From: Microbacterium sp.
Lineage (GTDB): Bacteria; Actinomycetota; Actinomycetes; Actinomycetales; Microbacteriaceae
DNA: 64,000 nt
NCBI RefSeq assembly: GCF_031180975.1
Contig: NZ_JAPSLI010000001.1
Location: 177,521 to 241,520, forward strand
Direction: 5' to 3'
Shown: positions 43,697 through 57,197 of the stretch, one piece after another
How positions within the stretch are numbered: the stretch's first letter is position 1
How the letters are laid out: each line of letters opens with the position of its first letter
The notes under the pieces: model-generated
The model's input: only the letters and a program-made list of their open reading frames with translations
Databases searched by the model: none
Told to the model about the DNA's origin: nothing
Made by a program: the position numbers and the translations under genes

Positions 43697-43730
43697 AAGA
43701 GGGCGGATGCCGTACGGCATCCGCCCTCTT
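43697..43730. terminator. 34-bp perfect palindrome between convergent genes
   Basis: AAGAGGGCGGATGCCGT and its exact complement abut at 43713/43714. The RNA would fold into a stem of about 15 pairs closed by a GUAC loop, ending in CUCUU on both strands. It lies ten bases past the icd stop and 36 past the L,D-transpeptidase stop, so it works for both. Confidence 0.88.
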
Positions 43731-43740
43731 CCGTCTCAGA

Positions 43741-45960
<2,220 letters not shown>

Positions 45961-45984
45961 CGGTACTCCGTTCGCGAGGGCTGT

Positions 45985-46002
45985 TATCTCGATACCAAGA
46001 TA
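45985..46002. promoter_or_regulatory. Imperfect palindrome upstream of icd
   Basis: TATCTCGA and CCAAGATA (TATCTTGG on the other strand) frame a short spacer, 25 bases before the icd start. The outer five bases pair perfectly (TATCT/AGATA). It may be an operator for icd; no regulator is encoded nearby. Confidence 0.3.
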
Positions 46003-46115
46003 CCCGGTCGCCTCGACGCGCCCTCGACCCTCTTTTCCGCGGTCAGGCACGCTCGGTCGTCGAGATGATCGGACTCGTTCCGCCACGGACCGCGTCGAGG
46101 GGATAGCCTGTGTGC

Positions 46116-46574
46116 ATGTCGGAACTGCGCGTTGTCGAACTGTCCGCCGCGACCATCGTCGCCGTCAACAACCTGTCGCTGAAGCCCGGACAGGAGCAGT
46201 TCCTCGCTCCGGTGTCGTACGGGATCGCCGCCACGGTGATGAACCCGCAGACCTCGTGGCAGCGCGTCGTGGTCGACGGCGACGAGGTCGTCGGGTTCGT
46301 CAGTGCCAGCTTCGACCCCGACGCTCCGGACGAGCAGTTCCGCAGCGTCCTCTGGCGGATCAACGTCGACGCCGACGACCAGGGTCGCGGTGTCGGCCGG
46401 TTCGCCGTGGAGGCCCTGATCGACGAGGCGCGGCGGCGCGGCGTCGATCACGTGAACGTGATCTATGAAGCCGGTGAGGGCGGTCCCGAGGCGTTCTTCC
46501 GCCGCGTGGGGTTCGAGCCGGTCGGCGAGACCGAGTACGGCGAGGTCGTCGCCGAGATCCGCGTCACGGACTAG
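46116..46574 (+). CDS. GNAT family acetyltransferase
   Basis: A 152-residue acetyltransferase with the acetyl-CoA loop QGRGVG (89-94) between strand 4 and helix 3, and [17 protein letters not shown] at the C-terminus. The motif [20 protein letters not shown] with DEVVGFV resembles the diamine/aminoglycoside-like branch; the acceptor is unknown. A GTG at 46110 is also possible and is better spaced from GAGGGGA. The gene is divergent from icd. Confidence 0.82.
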   Translation: MSELRVVELSAATIVAVNNLSLKPGQEQFLAPVSYGIAATVMNPQTSWQRVVVDGDEVVGFVSASFDPDAPDEQFRSVLWRINVDADDQGRGVGRFAVEALIDEARRRGVDHVNVIYEAGEGGPEAFFRRVGFEPVGETEYGEVVAEIRVTD

Positions 46575-46628
46575 ACCGGCGGCGGGGTCTCGGATCCCCT
46601 CCCCCACCGAGGCTCCGTCGTCGCTTCG

Positions 46629-47420
46629 TCAGTCGCCCCGGCGGCGCGCGTTCCACGCGCCGATCACTCCGCCGGTGCGGCTGATCACCTCGGTCGAGCG
46701 CACCACGATCGTGCGCGCGGCGTCGCGCAGCATCACCGGCAGGTCCGGCGGGAGCGCGTCTCCGCGCGCGGTGCGCTCGGCCGCGTCGAACGCGCGCTCG
46801 AGCTCCTCGACGGCGTCGCGGTACGCGGCGAAGTCGGCGGGGGTGGGCCGCCCCTGGCCGCCGGGACGCAGGTCGCGCGCGCGTTGCAACGCGGAGAGGA
46901 AGGATGCCGTGGCCGGCTGCCGCCCGTCGCTCATCGCCGGGAACGCCAGGATCTTCGCCGGATCCGTCTCGTACTCCATCCAGCGCGCGAGCACCGCGTC
47001 GTGCCGTCCGCGCACGCGTTCGAGCGGCGTCTCCCCGTGCCCCGTGAGAGCGCGCCGCTCCGCGACCAGCCTCGCGCGGCACGCGCGCACGCGGGCGTGG
47101 GCCGCTTTCGCCGCCAGTTGCGCGTCGCGCAGCGCCCGCCGTGCGGCGGCCACGTGTCCGGCATCCGTTCGCGAGGCCGCGTGGTCGGCAACCACTCGAG
47201 CCAGCTCCGCACGCGCGAAGCGGACCGCGTCCGCCGCGGCCCTGGCATCCGCCTGCGCCTGCCGCAGCTCCAGACGGGCCGCGTCGTAGCCGAGACGGCG
47301 GCCGCTCACGGCATCCCTCCGACGCCGCAGGCCGAACCCGATCGCCCCCGCACCACCGGCGGCGGGGGCGATCCACCAGAGCTCCGTCGCGACGGCGAGG
47401 ATCGGGTCCACACCCTCCAC
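46629..47420 (-). CDS. Hypothetical membrane-anchored coiled-coil protein
   Basis: A 263-residue protein I do not recognise. A single hydrophobic segment (about 7-30, ending GFGLRRRR) anchors it. A long Ala/Arg/Glu-rich helix follows (about 40-130) with heptad-like spacing, then a more varied C-terminal half with ETDPAKILAFPAMSDGRQPATASFL, a stretch that may be a conserved core. The GTG start at 47420 lacks a clear ribosome site; a second GTG three codons in is possible. It is the gene after the ABC exporter pair on the same strand. Confidence 0.6.
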   Translation of the reverse strand: MEGVDPILAVATELWWIAPAAGGAGAIGFGLRRRRDAVSGRRLGYDAARLELRQAQADARAAADAVRFARAELARVVADHAASRTDAGHVAAARRALRDAQLAAKAAHARVRACRARLVAERRALTGHGETPLERVRGRHDAVLARWMEYETDPAKILAFPAMSDGRQPATASFLSALQRARDLRPGGQGRPTPADFAAYRDAVEELERAFDAAERTARGDALPPDLPVMLRDAARTIVVRSTEVISRTGGVIGAWNARRRGD

Positions 47421-47452
47421 CTAACCACGGCGAGCACCCGGCCGGAACAGGA

Positions 47453-49261
47453 TCAGACGAGCGACTCCTGCCAGGCGGCGTGCAGTTGCGCGAACTTGCC
47501 GTCGCCGCCGATGAGCGCCTGCGGGGTGTCGTCCTCGATGATCCGGCCGTGCTCCATCACCAGCACACGGTCGGCGATCGCGACGGTCGACAGACGATGC
47601 GCGATGATGATCGCGGTGCGGTCGGCGAGCAGGGTCTGCAGCGCGTTCTGGATCAGCCGCTCCGACGGGATGTCCAGCGAGGCGGTGGCCTCGTCGAGGA
47701 TCAGCACCGCCGGGTCCGCGAGGAACGCCCGGGCGAACGAGATCAGCTGACGCTGCCCCGCCGAGACACGGCCGCCGCGCTTGTTCACGTCGGTGTTGTA
47801 CCCGTCCGGCAGGGAGGAGATGAACTCGTCCGCGCCCACGGCACGTGCCGCCGCCCTGATCTCGTCCATGGTCGCCTCCGGCTTGCCGAGGGCGATGTTG
47901 TCGGCGACGGTCCCGCTGAACAGGTACGCCTCCTGGGTCACCATGACGATCGCGCGGCGGAGATCCTTCGGGTGCAGCATCCGCAGGTCGACGCCGTCGA
48001 GCGTGACCCGCCCCATGGTCGGGTCGTAGAACCGCGACACCAGCTTCGCCAGCGTCGACTTGCCGGCGCCGGTCGTCCCGACCAGCGCGATGGTCTGGCC
48101 GGCGGGGATGTCCAGCGAGAAGTGCGGCAGGATCGTCTTCTCGCCGTTGTAACCGAACGTGACGTCCTCGAACCGGATCGCGCCGCGCGCCTCCCACAGG
48201 TCGACGGGCTTGTCGGGGTCGGGCACGGTCGGCTGCTCGTCGAGCACGCCCGAGACCTTCTCCAGTGCCGCGGTGGCGGACTGGTAGGAGTTCAGGAACA
48301 TCGCGATCTCCTGCATCGGCGCGAAGAAGTTGCGCACGTACAGCACCGTGGACAGCAGCACGCCGACGCCGAGAACGCCGTCGGAGACGCGCACCCCGCC
48401 CCACAGCACGACCAGCGCCAGGGTCAGCGCGGCGACGCCCATCAGGCCCGGCTCGAACGTGCCGAACAGCACCATCGAACGGCGGTTCACGTCGCGGTAG
48501 TCGCCGGCGACCTTGCGGAACGTCTCGTCGTTGCGCGGTTCCTTGCGGAACGCCTTGACCGCGCGGATGCCGGTCATGGTCTCGACGAACTGCACGATCA
48601 CCTTCGCGCTGATGACGCGCGACTCGCGGTACACCAACTGAGAGCGCAGATAGAACCAGCGCATCAGGAGCACCAGCGGGATGCCGGCGACGGCGAGGAT
48701 CAGTCCGGACTGCCAGTCCGCGATCACCAGCGCGATGAACGTGAACAGACCGAACAGCACGCCGGAGACGAGATTGTTCAAGCCACCGTCGAGCAGCTCG
48801 CGGATGGAGTCCAGGTCGCTGGTCTGGCGGGAGATGATCCGGCCGGACGTGTACGACTCGTGGAACTCGAGGCTCAGCCGCTGGGTGTGCAGGAAGATCC
48901 GCTTCCGGAGGTCGAGCAGCACGGCCTGGGTGATCCGGGCGGCGAGCACGACGTACAGGCCGATCAGCGCCGACCCGGTGATGCCGGCGAACAGGTAGAC
49001 GAGGGTGACGGTGATCGCCGGCATCCAGTCCGACCGCTCGAGCAGCACCGGCAGGGCGCGGTCGAGTCCGATGCCGATCAGGATCGGACCAGACACCTGC
49101 AGCGCCGTGGAGACGACCAGCACCAGTGCGGCGACGACGATGCGCAGCCGCAGCGGGCGGATCAGCGAGCCGAGCAGGCGCAGCGAGCGCTGTCGGATCG
49201 CGCGGCTCTCCTCCTTGGTGTAGTCGGAGCGGTCCTCGCCCTGGGTTCCGGTGACGGTCAT
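47453..49261 (-). CDS. ABC exporter half-transporter, consensus partner
   Basis: A 602-residue protein with six membrane helices (about 40-330) and a C-terminal ATPase: Walker [10 protein letters not shown], signature RVSAGQRQL, Walker [13 protein letters not shown] with the catalytic Glu, and H-loop IIAHRLS. The signature VSAGQ differs from the usual LSGGQ. It overlaps its partner gene by four bases. The pair resembles heterodimeric multidrug exporters of the BmrCD/TM287-288 type. Confidence 0.9.
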   Translation of the reverse strand: MTVTGTQGEDRSDYTKEESRAIRQRSLRLLGSLIRPLRLRIVVAALVLVVSTALQVSGPILIGIGLDRALPVLLERSDWMPAITVTLVYLFAGITGSALIGLYVVLAARITQAVLLDLRKRIFLHTQRLSLEFHESYTSGRIISRQTSDLDSIRELLDGGLNNLVSGVLFGLFTFIALVIADWQSGLILAVAGIPLVLLMRWFYLRSQLVYRESRVISAKVIVQFVETMTGIRAVKAFRKEPRNDETFRKVAGDYRDVNRRSMVLFGTFEPGLMGVAALTLALVVLWGGVRVSDGVLGVGVLLSTVLYVRNFFAPMQEIAMFLNSYQSATAALEKVSGVLDEQPTVPDPDKPVDLWEARGAIRFEDVTFGYNGEKTILPHFSLDIPAGQTIALVGTTGAGKSTLAKLVSRFYDPTMGRVTLDGVDLRMLHPKDLRRAIVMVTQEAYLFSGTVADNIALGKPEATMDEIRAAARAVGADEFISSLPDGYNTDVNKRGGRVSAGQRQLISFARAFLADPAVLILDEATASLDIPSERLIQNALQTLLADRTAIIIAHRLSTVAIADRVLVMEHGRIIEDDTPQALIGGDGKFAQLHAAWQESLV

Positions 49262-51141
49262 GCCTGCACCTCCTCTTCGATGTCGGATGCCGTGTCCGGC
49301 GTTTCCTCTCGTTCTGCGTCGGCGTCGCGGATCACCGGGATGGACCCGGTGCGCGCGGCCTCCTCGGCCTCCAAGCTGGAGATCACGTGCCGGTAGTGCG
49401 CGCTGGAGCGGAGCAGTTCGGCGTGCGTGCCCACCGCGGTGATCCGCCCCCGCTCGAGCAGCGCGACCCGGTCGGCGAGCGCGACGGTCGAGGGGCGGTG
49501 CGCCACGATGAGCGCGGTGGTGTCGGCGAGCACGTGCCGCAGGGCCTCCTCGACCAGCGCCTCGGTGTCGACATCGAGCGCCGACAGCGGGTCGTCGAGC
49601 ACGAGCACCTTCGGCTTCGCCGCCACCGCCCGGGCGAGGGCGAGACGCTGGCGCTGTCCACCGGACAGGCTGAGCCCCTCCTCGCCGATGATGGTCTCGA
49701 CGCCGTCGGGCAGCGAGTCCGCGAACCCGGCCTGCGCCACGTCGAGCGCTTCGCGCAGCACGCGGTCGGCCTCGGGACTGTGCGGGTCGAGGTCGGCGCG
49801 GCCGAGCAGCACGTTCTCGCGCACGGATGCCGAGAACAGCGTGGCGTCCTCGAACGCCATGGCGATGTGCGTGCGCAGCTCGGACAGGGCGAGGTCGCGC
49901 ACGTCGACGCCGTCCAGGGTGACCCGGCCGCCAGTGGCGTCGTACAGCCGCGCCGGGAGCGTGGTGAGCGTCGTCTTGCCCGATCCGGTGAGCCCGACCA
50001 GCGCCATGGTCTCGCCGGGGCGCAGCACGAGGTCGATCCCGTCCAGCAGGTCGCGTTCGGCGGCGCCGGCGTCCTGATAGCGGAAGTGCGCGTCCTCGAA
50101 GGCGAGCTCACCGCGCGGCTCGGCGATGCGAACGGGGTGCTCCGGGTCGGTGATGCTGTTCGTGGCCTCGTAGATCTCGAAGACGCGATCGGTGGCGGTG
50201 CGGGCGTCGAGCATGAACGAGAACAGGAACCCGATCGACTCGATCGGCCACCGCAGCACGGTCGCCATCGCGAAGAACGCGAACAGCTGCGGCAGTTCGA
50301 TGGCGCCCTGCCAGATCAGCCACATGCCGGTGATCAGGCTGAGGCCGAACGCGATCTGCGGCATGAGGTCGAGCCAGAACCAGATCTCGCCGATCGCCCT
50401 GGCCTTGCTCAGCTCCGTCTCGCGCAGCGTCTCCGCCTGCCGGCTGAACCGGCTGAGCGCGTGCTTGCCGCGCCCGAACGCCTTCAGCACGCGGATGCCG
50501 TGCACGCTCTCCTCCACGCTGGTGGCGAGGTCGCCGGCCTGGTCCTGGCTGCGCCGCGCGAGCGCGCCGTAGCGCTTCTCGAACAGGTAGCCCTGGATCC
50601 ACATCGGCACACCGGTGACGAGGAAGATCACCCCGAGCAGCCAGTGCCACCGGAACAGCAGCACGGCGCCGATGATGATGGTCAGCACGTTGACGACGAG
50701 CAGGATGAGACCGAAGGCCAGCCACCGCCGGATGATGTTGATGTCCTGCATCATGCGGCTGAGCAGCTGTCCCGACTGCCAGCGGTCGTGGAACGCCACC
50801 GGCAGGGTCTGCAGCCGCGCGTACAGCTCCGAGCGCATCCGGTACTCCACCTCGGTGGCCGGCGTCAGCACGAACCAGCGACGCAGCCACACCATGGCCG
50901 CCTCGCCGAGGCCGAGAGCGAGCACGCCGAGCGCACCGGCGACGATGAGGCCGGTGACGCCGGATTCGATGGGCCCGCGGACGATCTGCTCCAGCAGCAC
51001 GGGGATCATCAGCGCGATGATCGCGGCGGCGAGCGCGCTGAGCGCCCCTCCGGCGAGACGGCCGAGGATGGGCCGCACGAACGGCTTCAGGCGCCAGAGC
51101 GCGGCGAACGTGGACAGGGATGACGACGAAGACGTGGACAT
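49258..51141 (-). CDS. ABC exporter half-transporter, degenerate partner
   Basis: A 627-residue half-transporter with six membrane helices and an ATPase domain: Walker [11 protein letters not shown], signature [16 protein letters not shown], Walker [14 protein letters not shown]-loop IVAHRPS. The catalytic Glu after Walker B is Asp, as in the degenerate site of heterodimeric exporters. The ATG at 51141 starts [11 protein letters not shown] possible leader peptide is encoded 97 bases upstream. Confidence 0.9.
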   Translation of the reverse strand: MSTSSSSSLSTFAALWRLKPFVRPILGRLAGGALSALAAAIIALMIPVLLEQIVRGPIESGVTGLIVAGALGVLALGLGEAAMVWLRRWFVLTPATEVEYRMRSELYARLQTLPVAFHDRWQSGQLLSRMMQDINIIRRWLAFGLILLVVNVLTIIIGAVLLFRWHWLLGVIFLVTGVPMWIQGYLFEKRYGALARRSQDQAGDLATSVEESVHGIRVLKAFGRGKHALSRFSRQAETLRETELSKARAIGEIWFWLDLMPQIAFGLSLITGMWLIWQGAIELPQLFAFFAMATVLRWPIESIGFLFSFMLDARTATDRVFEIYEATNSITDPEHPVRIAEPRGELAFEDAHFRYQDAGAAERDLLDGIDLVLRPGETMALVGLTGSGKTTLTTLPARLYDATGGRVTLDGVDVRDLALSELRTHIAMAFEDATLFSASVRENVLLGRADLDPHSPEADRVLREALDVAQAGFADSLPDGVETIIGEEGLSLSGGQRQRLALARAVAAKPKVLVLDDPLSALDVDTEALVEEALRHVLADTTALIVAHRPSTVALADRVALLERGRITAVGTHAELLRSSAHYRHVISSLEAEEAARTGSIPVIRDADAEREETPDTASDIEEEVQA

Positions 51142-51237
51142 GACTCTCAGACGAGTTGCGAGCGGACGGCGAAGGCGAGGGGCGGATGCCCGAGGCACGG
51201 GGTCGATCGGCGGGGACGAGCGGAGCGCGCGGCGGCG

Positions 51238-51303
51238 TCAGTCGCGTGCGCTGATCACCCGCGAGCCCGGAGCGAAGAACGGAGTGACGGTCGTCTCGGT
51301 CAT
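51238..51303 (-). CDS. Possible 21-residue leader peptide upstream of the ABC exporter
   Basis: A short open frame, starting MTETTVTPFF and ending VISARD. GAGGGGG lies six bases before the ATG and 17 of 20 sense codons after Met end in G or C, like real genes here. Together with the promoter-like boxes upstream it could be a regulatory upstream ORF of the exporter operon. There is no homology to judge from, so it may also be chance. Confidence 0.45.
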   Translation of the reverse strand: MTETTVTPFFAPGSRVISARD

Positions 51304-51354
51304 GGTGTCCCCCTCAGGCTCGGCTTCATCGGCCGGTCGGCGCGACAGCCTTCG

Positions 51355-51384
51355 AGCCTATTGCTGTGAACCTGCTGATGGCAA
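51355..51384 (-). promoter_or_regulatory. Promoter-like boxes for the ABC exporter operon
   Basis: On the minus strand TTGCCA (51384-51379) and TAGGCT (51360-51355) are 18 bases apart, a fair sigma-70 promoter for this group. Transcription would start near 51348, some 45 bases before the leader-peptide ATG. Confidence 0.45.
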
Positions 51385-51414
51385 GCACTATTCCGGTTTT
51401 CGGGTCAGCGTTTT

Positions 51415-51444
51415 CCCGCACGGGCGGGAGGCGCCTCGTGCGGG
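51415..51444. terminator. Hairpin after ogt
   Basis: CCCGCAC (51415-51421) pairs with GTGCGGG (51438-51444), and the loop contains the self-complementary GAGGCGCCTC. It lies ten bases past the ogt stop and could end the alkA-ogt transcript before the exporter promoter. There is no T-tract on the ogt strand. Confidence 0.5.
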
Positions 51445-51453
51445 TGGAGCGGG

Positions 51454-51957
51454 CTAGGAGGCGAGCGTCCCCGCCTCGCGGTCCAGCAGGCTGCGCTTCA
51501 CCTCGATGCCCCACGCGAAACCGCCCATGCTGCCGTCGCCGCGCAGCACCCGATGGCAGGGCACGAACAGCGCCGGCGCGTTGCGCGCGCAGACGGATGC
51601 CGCCGCTCTGACCGCCCGCGGGCTGCCCAATGCGACCGCGAACTCGGTGTAGGTGAGCGGCGCACCGGGAGTGATGCGCCGCAGCGCCGCCCAGCCGGTG
51701 TGCTGCATGTCGGTGCCGAACTGGCGCACCGGCACGGTCTCGATCGCTTGCAGGTCGCCGTCGTAGTACGCGAGCGCCGCGTGCGCGGCATCCGTCTCCC
51801 CCTCCCGCACGTCGGCGGGGCGGTGCGCGGGCGACAGCCGGGCGAGGATCGCGTCGTACGAGTCGGTCCAGCCGGACGACAGCACGCGCTGCTCGGCGTC
51901 GGCGAGGATCGTGAACGGGCCGTCGGGGGTGCGGACGGTCTGGATCAGCGCGGTCAT
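51454..51957 (-). CDS. ogt: Methylated-DNA-protein-cysteine methyltransferase
   Basis: A 167-residue suicide repair protein that moves methyl from O6-methylguanine to C134 in the motif [10 protein letters not shown]. The preceding helix [11 protein letters not shown] is the DNA-contact region, in place of the usual GxANxxNPI stretch. The start overlaps the stop of the alkA gene, so the pair forms one alkylation-repair operon. Confidence 0.92.
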   Translation of the reverse strand: MTALIQTVRTPDGPFTILADAEQRVLSSGWTDSYDAILARLSPAHRPADVREGETDAAHAALAYYDGDLQAIETVPVRQFGTDMQHTGWAALRRITPGAPLTYTEFAVALGSPRAVRAAASVCARNAPALFVPCHRVLRGDGSMGGFAWGIEVKRSLLDREAGTLAS

Positions 51958-53447
51958 CAGGTCTCCTTCGGGGTCTTGGCACGCGCGGTTCGCACGGGAG
52001 CCGCGCGCCAGAGGTGAGCGGTCAGGTAGCTGCGCCACGGCGCGAGCCGTCCGGCCCACGCGGCGAGCGCGGCCGGCTCGGCGGGGATGCCGGCCGCGGC
52101 GGCGCCGGCGCGGACGGCGACATCACCGGGCAGCAGGACATCCGGGTCGCCGAGCACGCGCATCCGCACGTAGTCGGCGGTCCACGGCCCGACGCCAGGG
52201 AGGGCCAGCAGGGCGGCGCGTTGCTGCGGCCCGTCGTCGCCCACCGTGAGGGTGAGCGATCCGTCGGCGAGCGCTGCGGCGGCGCCGGTGATCGCGCGGA
52301 TGCGGGCGGCGGGCCCTCGGAGGACCTCCGCGCCGTGCTCGGCGATCGCGGCCATGGTCGGGAACAGGATGCCGGACGGTGTGCGCTCCCCGAGCGCCTC
52401 CGCCAATGTGGTCAGCGCGGTGCGCGCCGCGGCGACGGTGATCTGCTGACCCACCATCGCGCGGATCAGCATCTCGTGCGGGTCGGCCGCCCCTGGGACA
52501 CGGATGCCGGGGGTGCGCGTGACGAGGGATGCGAGTTCGGGGTGTGCGGCGAGCGCCTCGTCGACGGCGAGCGGGTCGGCGTCCAGGTCGAAGATGCGCC
52601 GCACCGTGGCGACCAGTGGCGCGAGATCGCCGAGCTGCGTCACACCGGCTCGCAGGCGCAGCCGCCCTTCTTCATCCTGGCGCACTTCGAACCAGGCCGG
52701 GCCCCCCGGCATCCGCAAGTGGCGGGCGAACGACGTCGGCGTCGCCTCCTCGACTCCGGGCAGGGCGCGGGCGGCCATCCAGGCGAACACCCCCGCCGCG
52801 TCCAGCGGCGCCCGGAACGGGAGGGCGAGATCGATCGGACCGGGACTCGAATGCGCGTCGGCGGCGTGCACGTCCTTGCGGCGGCGGGCGCGCAGCTCGC
52901 CGGGCGTGAGACCGAACACCTCACGGATCGTGTCGTTGCACTGCCGGATACTGGCGAATCCGGCCGAGAACGCGACGTCCGAGATCGGCATGTCGGTGCC
53001 GACCAGCAGCATCCGCGTCGTGTGCGCCCGGTGTGCCCTGGCCAGGGCGAGCGGACCCGCGCCGAGCTCGGCCGTGAGCAGCCGGGTCAGGTGGCGGCTG
53101 GAGTAGCCGAGGCGACGGGCGAGCCCCGGCACCCCCTCGCGTTCCACGACCCCCGCCGCGATGAGGCGCATAGCGCGGGCGGCGGTGTCACCGCGGAGGT
53201 TCCAGGCCGGAGAGCCCGGTGCCGCCTCGGGCAGGCATCGCTTGCAGGCACGGTAGCCGGCCTCGTGCGCGGCGGCGCTGGTCGGGTAGAACGTGACGTT
53301 CTCGGGCTTCGGGGTGCGAGCCGGGCAGCTGGGACGGCAGTAGATGCCGGTGGAGCGCACCGCCGTGACGAACTGCCCGTCGAAGCGGGTGTCCCGCGCG
53401 CGGATCGCGCGGTACCGCTCGTCGAAGTCGGTGACGGTGAAGCTCAT
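51957..53447 (-). CDS. alkA: Ada-AlkA fusion: methylphosphotriester sensor/AraC regulator plus 3-methyladenine glycosylase
   Basis: A 496-residue fusion. The N-terminal Ada zinc domain has C37, C41, C68 and C71, one residue before their E. coli Ada counterparts (C38 is the methyl acceptor). An AraC-type helix-turn-helix follows (about 85-190). The second half is AlkA: an N-terminal domain and an HhH-GPD fold with [21 protein letters not shown]. The protein can thus sense alkylation, activate genes and excise damaged bases. It probably controls its own operon with ogt. Confidence 0.92.
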   Translation of the reverse strand: MSFTVTDFDERYRAIRARDTRFDGQFVTAVRSTGIYCRPSCPARTPKPENVTFYPTSAAAHEAGYRACKRCLPEAAPGSPAWNLRGDTAARAMRLIAAGVVEREGVPGLARRLGYSSRHLTRLLTAELGAGPLALARAHRAHTTRMLLVGTDMPISDVAFSAGFASIRQCNDTIREVFGLTPGELRARRRKDVHAADAHSSPGPIDLALPFRAPLDAAGVFAWMAARALPGVEEATPTSFARHLRMPGGPAWFEVRQDEEGRLRLRAGVTQLGDLAPLVATVRRIFDLDADPLAVDEALAAHPELASLVTRTPGIRVPGAADPHEMLIRAMVGQQITVAAARTALTTLAEALGERTPSGILFPTMAAIAEHGAEVLRGPAARIRAITGAAAALADGSLTLTVGDDGPQQRAALLALPGVGPWTADYVRMRVLGDPDVLLPGDVAVRAGAAAAGIPAEPAALAAWAGRLAPWRSYLTAHLWRAAPVRTARAKTPKET

Positions 53448-53575
53448 GGCTCCACTCTGTCACGCTCACCCGACACCGACTAGCGGAAATCGGACACGGC
53501 AGTGACTTCGCCTGACTCGGGGACGGGGTGGATCATGGCGAGGGGTCACCGCCCCCGCCGCGGGGTCCGCGGGCG

Positions 53576-55183
53576 TCAGTGGAAGAAGTGACGCTCCCCG
53601 GTGAAGAACATCGTCACGCCGGCCTTGCGGGCGGCATCCACGACCTCGTCGTCCCTGACCGAGCCGCCCGGCTGCACGATCGCCGTGACTCCGGCGTCGA
53701 TGAGCACCTGGGCGCCGTCCGCGAACGGGAAGAACGCGTCGGACGCGGCGACCGACCCCGCGGCGCGGTCACCCGCGCGCTCCACTGCCAGGCGGCACGA
53801 GTCGACGCGGTTGACCTGACCCATTCCGACGCCGACGGTCGCGTTGCCCTTGGCGAGCACGATCGCGTTCGACTTCACGGCACGGCACGCCTTCCACGCG
53901 AAGATCAGGTTCTCCAGCTCGTCGTCGTCCGGGCGCTCCCCCGACACGAGCTCCCAGTTCTTCGCGACCGACCAGATGTCGTCCGGGAACCGGTCGGCGT
54001 CCTGCAGCAGCAGCCCGCCGGACACCAGGCGAACGTCCATGCGCTCCTGCCGCCAGTCCTCGGGCAGCTTCAGCAGGCGCAGGTTCTTCTTCGCCTTGAA
54101 GACCTCGAGCGCCGCCGGCTCGAAGTCGGGCGCGACGATGACCTCGGTGAAGATGTCCTTCAGGTTCTCTGCCATTTTCAGCGTGACGGTGCCGTTCGCC
54201 GCGATCACACCGCCGTACGCCGACACCGGGTCGCACTCGTGGGCGCGCAGGTGCGCGCTGGCGATCGGGTCGAGGGCGTTCGGGGCGGTCGTGGCGATGC
54301 CGCACGGGTTGGCATGCTTGATGATCGCGACGGCCGGGAGCACCATGTCGTAGGCGGCGCGCAGCGCGGCATCCGCGTCGACGTAGTTGTTGTACGACAT
54401 CTCCTTGCCCTGCAGCTGGGTGGCCTGGGCGATGCCGTGGCCGCCCGCGCGGGTGTAGATGGCGCCGCGCTGGTGGGAGTTCTCGCCGTAGCGCAGGGTG
54501 GCCAGCCGCTCCGCCTTGATGGTCAGATGCGCGGGCAGGTCTCCACCCTCGGCGAGCGTGCCCTCCGCGAACCACTGGGCCACGGCGGAGTCGTACGACG
54601 CGGTGTGCGAGAAGGCGCGGGCGGCGAGCTGGCGGCGCTGCGCCAGCGTCGTCCCGCCGGCACGGATGGCCTCGATGACGGCGCCGTACGACTCCGGCGA
54701 GACGACGATCGCGACGTTGGCGTAGTTCTTCGCCGCGGCACGCACCATCGCGGGGCCGCCGATGTCGATCTGCTCCACCACGTCGTCGCCCTCGGCGCCG
54801 GACGCGACGGTCTCGACGAACGGGTACAGGTTCACCACGACGAGCTCGAACGGCTCGATGCCGAGGTGCTCGAGCTGGCCCTCGTGGTCCTCCAACCGCA
54901 GGTCGGCGAGCAGTCCGCCGTGGATCTTCGGATGCAGGGTCTTGACGCGCCCGTCCAGCATCTCGTCCACGCCCGTGACGGCCGCGACGTCGGTGACCGG
55001 GTGGCCGGCCTCGCGGATCGTGGCAGCCGTCGACCCGGTCGACACGATCTCCACCCCGGCGGCGACCAGCGCCTCGGCCAGCGGGAGCAGGTCGGTCTTG
55101 TCGCTCACCGAGACGAGGGCCCGCCTGATCGGCACCGTGTCGCGGTGGCGGTACAGCGAGGGGTCCTGGCGGGGGCCGGCCAT
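53576..55183 (-). CDS. purH: Bifunctional AICAR formyltransferase/IMP cyclohydrolase
   Basis: A 535-residue enzyme for the last two steps to IMP. The N-terminal IMP cyclohydrolase domain (about 1-200) starts [20 protein letters not shown]. The C-terminal AICAR transformylase domain carries [18 protein letters not shown] and the final [16 protein letters not shown] precedes the ATG. It is 66 bases downstream of purN. Its substrate AICAR (ZMP) is the ligand sensed by the glyA riboswitch in this window. Confidence 0.96.
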   Translation of the reverse strand: MAGPRQDPSLYRHRDTVPIRRALVSVSDKTDLLPLAEALVAAGVEIVSTGSTAATIREAGHPVTDVAAVTGVDEMLDGRVKTLHPKIHGGLLADLRLEDHEGQLEHLGIEPFELVVVNLYPFVETVASGAEGDDVVEQIDIGGPAMVRAAAKNYANVAIVVSPESYGAVIEAIRAGGTTLAQRRQLAARAFSHTASYDSAVAQWFAEGTLAEGGDLPAHLTIKAERLATLRYGENSHQRGAIYTRAGGHGIAQATQLQGKEMSYNNYVDADAALRAAYDMVLPAVAIIKHANPCGIATTAPNALDPIASAHLRAHECDPVSAYGGVIAANGTVTLKMAENLKDIFTEVIVAPDFEPAALEVFKAKKNLRLLKLPEDWRQERMDVRLVSGGLLLQDADRFPDDIWSVAKNWELVSGERPDDDELENLIFAWKACRAVKSNAIVLAKGNATVGVGMGQVNRVDSCRLAVERAGDRAAGSVAASDAFFPFADGAQVLIDAGVTAIVQPGGSVRDDEVVDAARKAGVTMFFTGERHFFH

Positions 55184-55249
55184 GGTCGTGCTCCTTCGTT
55201 CGTGCGTTCGGGTCTGCGTCGGATCGTGCGGGACGTCGGTTCGGTCGGG

Positions 55250-55831
55250 TCAACCGGTCAGCGCGAGCTCGCCGGTCGCGATGCGGCGCACCACGTCGAT
55301 GAGCAGGCGCCGCTCGACCGGCTTGATGCGCTCGTGCAGGCTGTGCTCGGTGTCGCCCGGGTGCACGGGCACGCGCTCCTGGGCGAGGATCGGGCCGGTG
55401 TCGACGCCGTCGTCGACGACGATCACGCTGGCGCCGGTCTGGGTCACGCCCGCGGCGAGCGCGTCGCGCACGCCGTGTGCGCCGGGGAACTCGGGCAGGT
55501 AGGCCGGGTGGGTGTTGATGATCCGCGGCGCGTAGCGGGCGACGACGGATGCCGGCAGCAGGCGCATCAGGCCGCTGAGCACCACCAGGTCGGGCGTCCA
55601 GACGTCGAGTTCGCGGGCGAGCTCCTCGCCCCACGCCTCCCGGCTGTCGAACGACCCCCACGGCACGGTGAAGGTCGGGATGCCGAACTCCTCGGCGTGG
55701 GCGAGGCCTTCGGCTTCCCGGTCGGCGCCGACGACGACGACACGGGCAGGGAAGTCGGGGTGGCTCGCGGCATCGAGCAGGGCCCGAAGATTCGAACCGG
55801 TGCCCGAGATGAGAACGGCGAGCGTCAGCAC
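55250..55831 (-). CDS. purN: Phosphoribosylglycinamide formyltransferase
   Basis: A 193-residue folate-dependent transformylase of purine synthesis. [14 protein letters not shown] binds the nucleotide phosphate. [23 protein letters not shown] with the catalytic Asn and His, and [13 protein letters not shown] with the catalytic Asp follow. A GTG start at 55831 sits four bases beyond the end of the DUF6350 gene, so it is probably translated with it. Confidence 0.95.
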   Translation of the reverse strand: MLTLAVLISGTGSNLRALLDAASHPDFPARVVVVGADREAEGLAHAEEFGIPTFTVPWGSFDSREAWGEELARELDVWTPDLVVLSGLMRLLPASVVARYAPRIINTHPAYLPEFPGAHGVRDALAAGVTQTGASVIVVDDGVDTGPILAQERVPVHPGDTEHSLHERIKPVERRLLIDVVRRIATGELALTG

Positions 55832-55835
55832 CCGG

Positions 55836-57104
55836 TCAGTCTATCGGGGCGGTGAGCCCGGCCATCTCCGCGTTCCAGCGGTCGGTGCGCTCCTCGGCGA
55901 GCTCGTCGCGGTGCCGAGGGGTGAGCAGCAGGATGCCGGCGCCGAGCAGCACCTCCACACCGATCGCGAGGGCCAGTGCACCGGGCGCCGGCCCCGCCTC
56001 CGCGAGCCGGCCCGGTCCGATCGAGCCGGATGCCAGCACGGCGGCGAGCGCCGCAGCGCCCGCCGATAGCGCGGCGATACCGGCAGCGATCGCGGCGCGC
56101 GGAGCGAGCCCGGTTCCGAGCCCCTCCCAGACCAGGCGGGAACGGATCATCCACCCCGCGACCGCGCCGGCCGCGACCGGGACGAGGACGCTGATCAGCA
56201 TCCACATCGAGGAGTTCTCCGGGATGAGACCGAGCACCGGGATGCCGGGGACGACCCCCAGTTCGGTGCCGGCCGGTGACACGGCCGTGCCGCTGCCGAC
56301 CGCGAATCCGGGCCCGGCGAGCCAGCCCACCGACCAGACGATGAGCGTGGGCAGATAGGCGAGGTGCGCCAGCGTGAGCATTGCGGCGCCGAGCACGTCC
56401 ACCCGCGCGGCCTCGAACAGCGCGATGACCTCGCCGCCGCGCAGCAGCGTCATGACCGCGATTCCCACCGCGCCGGCGCCGGTGAGCGCGACGAGGACCG
56501 CCGCCGCGCCTCTGAGCGATTCGGCGGTGACCGGAGCCCAGTCGCCGAGTCCGTCCACGATGTCGTGCAGGCGATCGATGAGACCGCCGTCGCCCTCCGA
56601 CCATGCGTGCACCACGGCGCCGGCGAGCAGACCGACCAGGTACACGGCAGCCGGGATGACGATGCCCGCCCACAACTCCACTCGCAGCACTCCGGAGCGC
56701 GCAGTGAGTGCCACGACGGCACTGGCGGCGGTGAAGGCGAGGGCGCCGGACGCCACGCCGATCGGCCACGACCCGGCTGCCGAGGCGCGCCGCCCCGAGC
56801 GAGCGCCGAACAGCAGCGTGAAGAGCAGCACCGCCAGAGGCGGGACGGTCAGGTTGAAGGATGCCGCCGCCGTGGGGATGCCGAGCGACGAGAGCAGCGC
56901 GTCGGGCAGTCGCACCTCGACGGGCACCGCGTGCGCGAACTGCCACAGCGTGCCGCTGACCGGCCACAGCGCTCCCCAGTCCGCGGTCAGCCCGAAGGCG
57001 AGCAGCCACAGCAGCGTGAAGGGCGCCAGCAGCGCCACCAGGCCGACGGCCGCGGCGACGACGGCGTCGAGCGCGGCGAGGAGCGCGATGAGGAGGCGTT
57101 GCAT
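55836..57104 (-). CDS. DUF6350 multi-spanning membrane protein
   Basis: A 422-residue protein with about ten hydrophobic helices and [17 protein letters not shown] loops, matching the DUF6350 proteins that stand before purN in many actinobacteria. Its function is not known to me. A short soluble C-terminus ends [13 protein letters not shown]. It probably heads the operon with purN and purH, but the sequence gives no hint of a link to purines. Confidence 0.75.
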   Translation of the reverse strand: MQRLLIALLAALDAVVAAAVGLVALLAPFTLLWLLAFGLTADWGALWPVSGTLWQFAHAVPVEVRLPDALLSSLGIPTAAASFNLTVPPLAVLLFTLLFGARSGRRASAAGSWPIGVASGALAFTAASAVVALTARSGVLRVELWAGIVIPAAVYLVGLLAGAVVHAWSEGDGGLIDRLHDIVDGLGDWAPVTAESLRGAAAVLVALTGAGAVGIAVMTLLRGGEVIALFEAARVDVLGAAMLTLAHLAYLPTLIVWSVGWLAGPGFAVGSGTAVSPAGTELGVVPGIPVLGLIPENSSMWMLISVLVPVAAGAVAGWMIRSRLVWEGLGTGLAPRAAIAAGIAALSAGAAALAAVLASGSIGPGRLAEAGPAPGALALAIGVEVLLGAGILLLTPRHRDELAEERTDRWNAEMAGLTAPID

Positions 57105-57197
57105 GACGGATCGAGCCTACGACGGCATCCTGCACCCGGGCCGGGGCACGCGCGGAGCAGCGCCGACACGGTAGGTTTTCCAGGGAGGTTCCACCCG

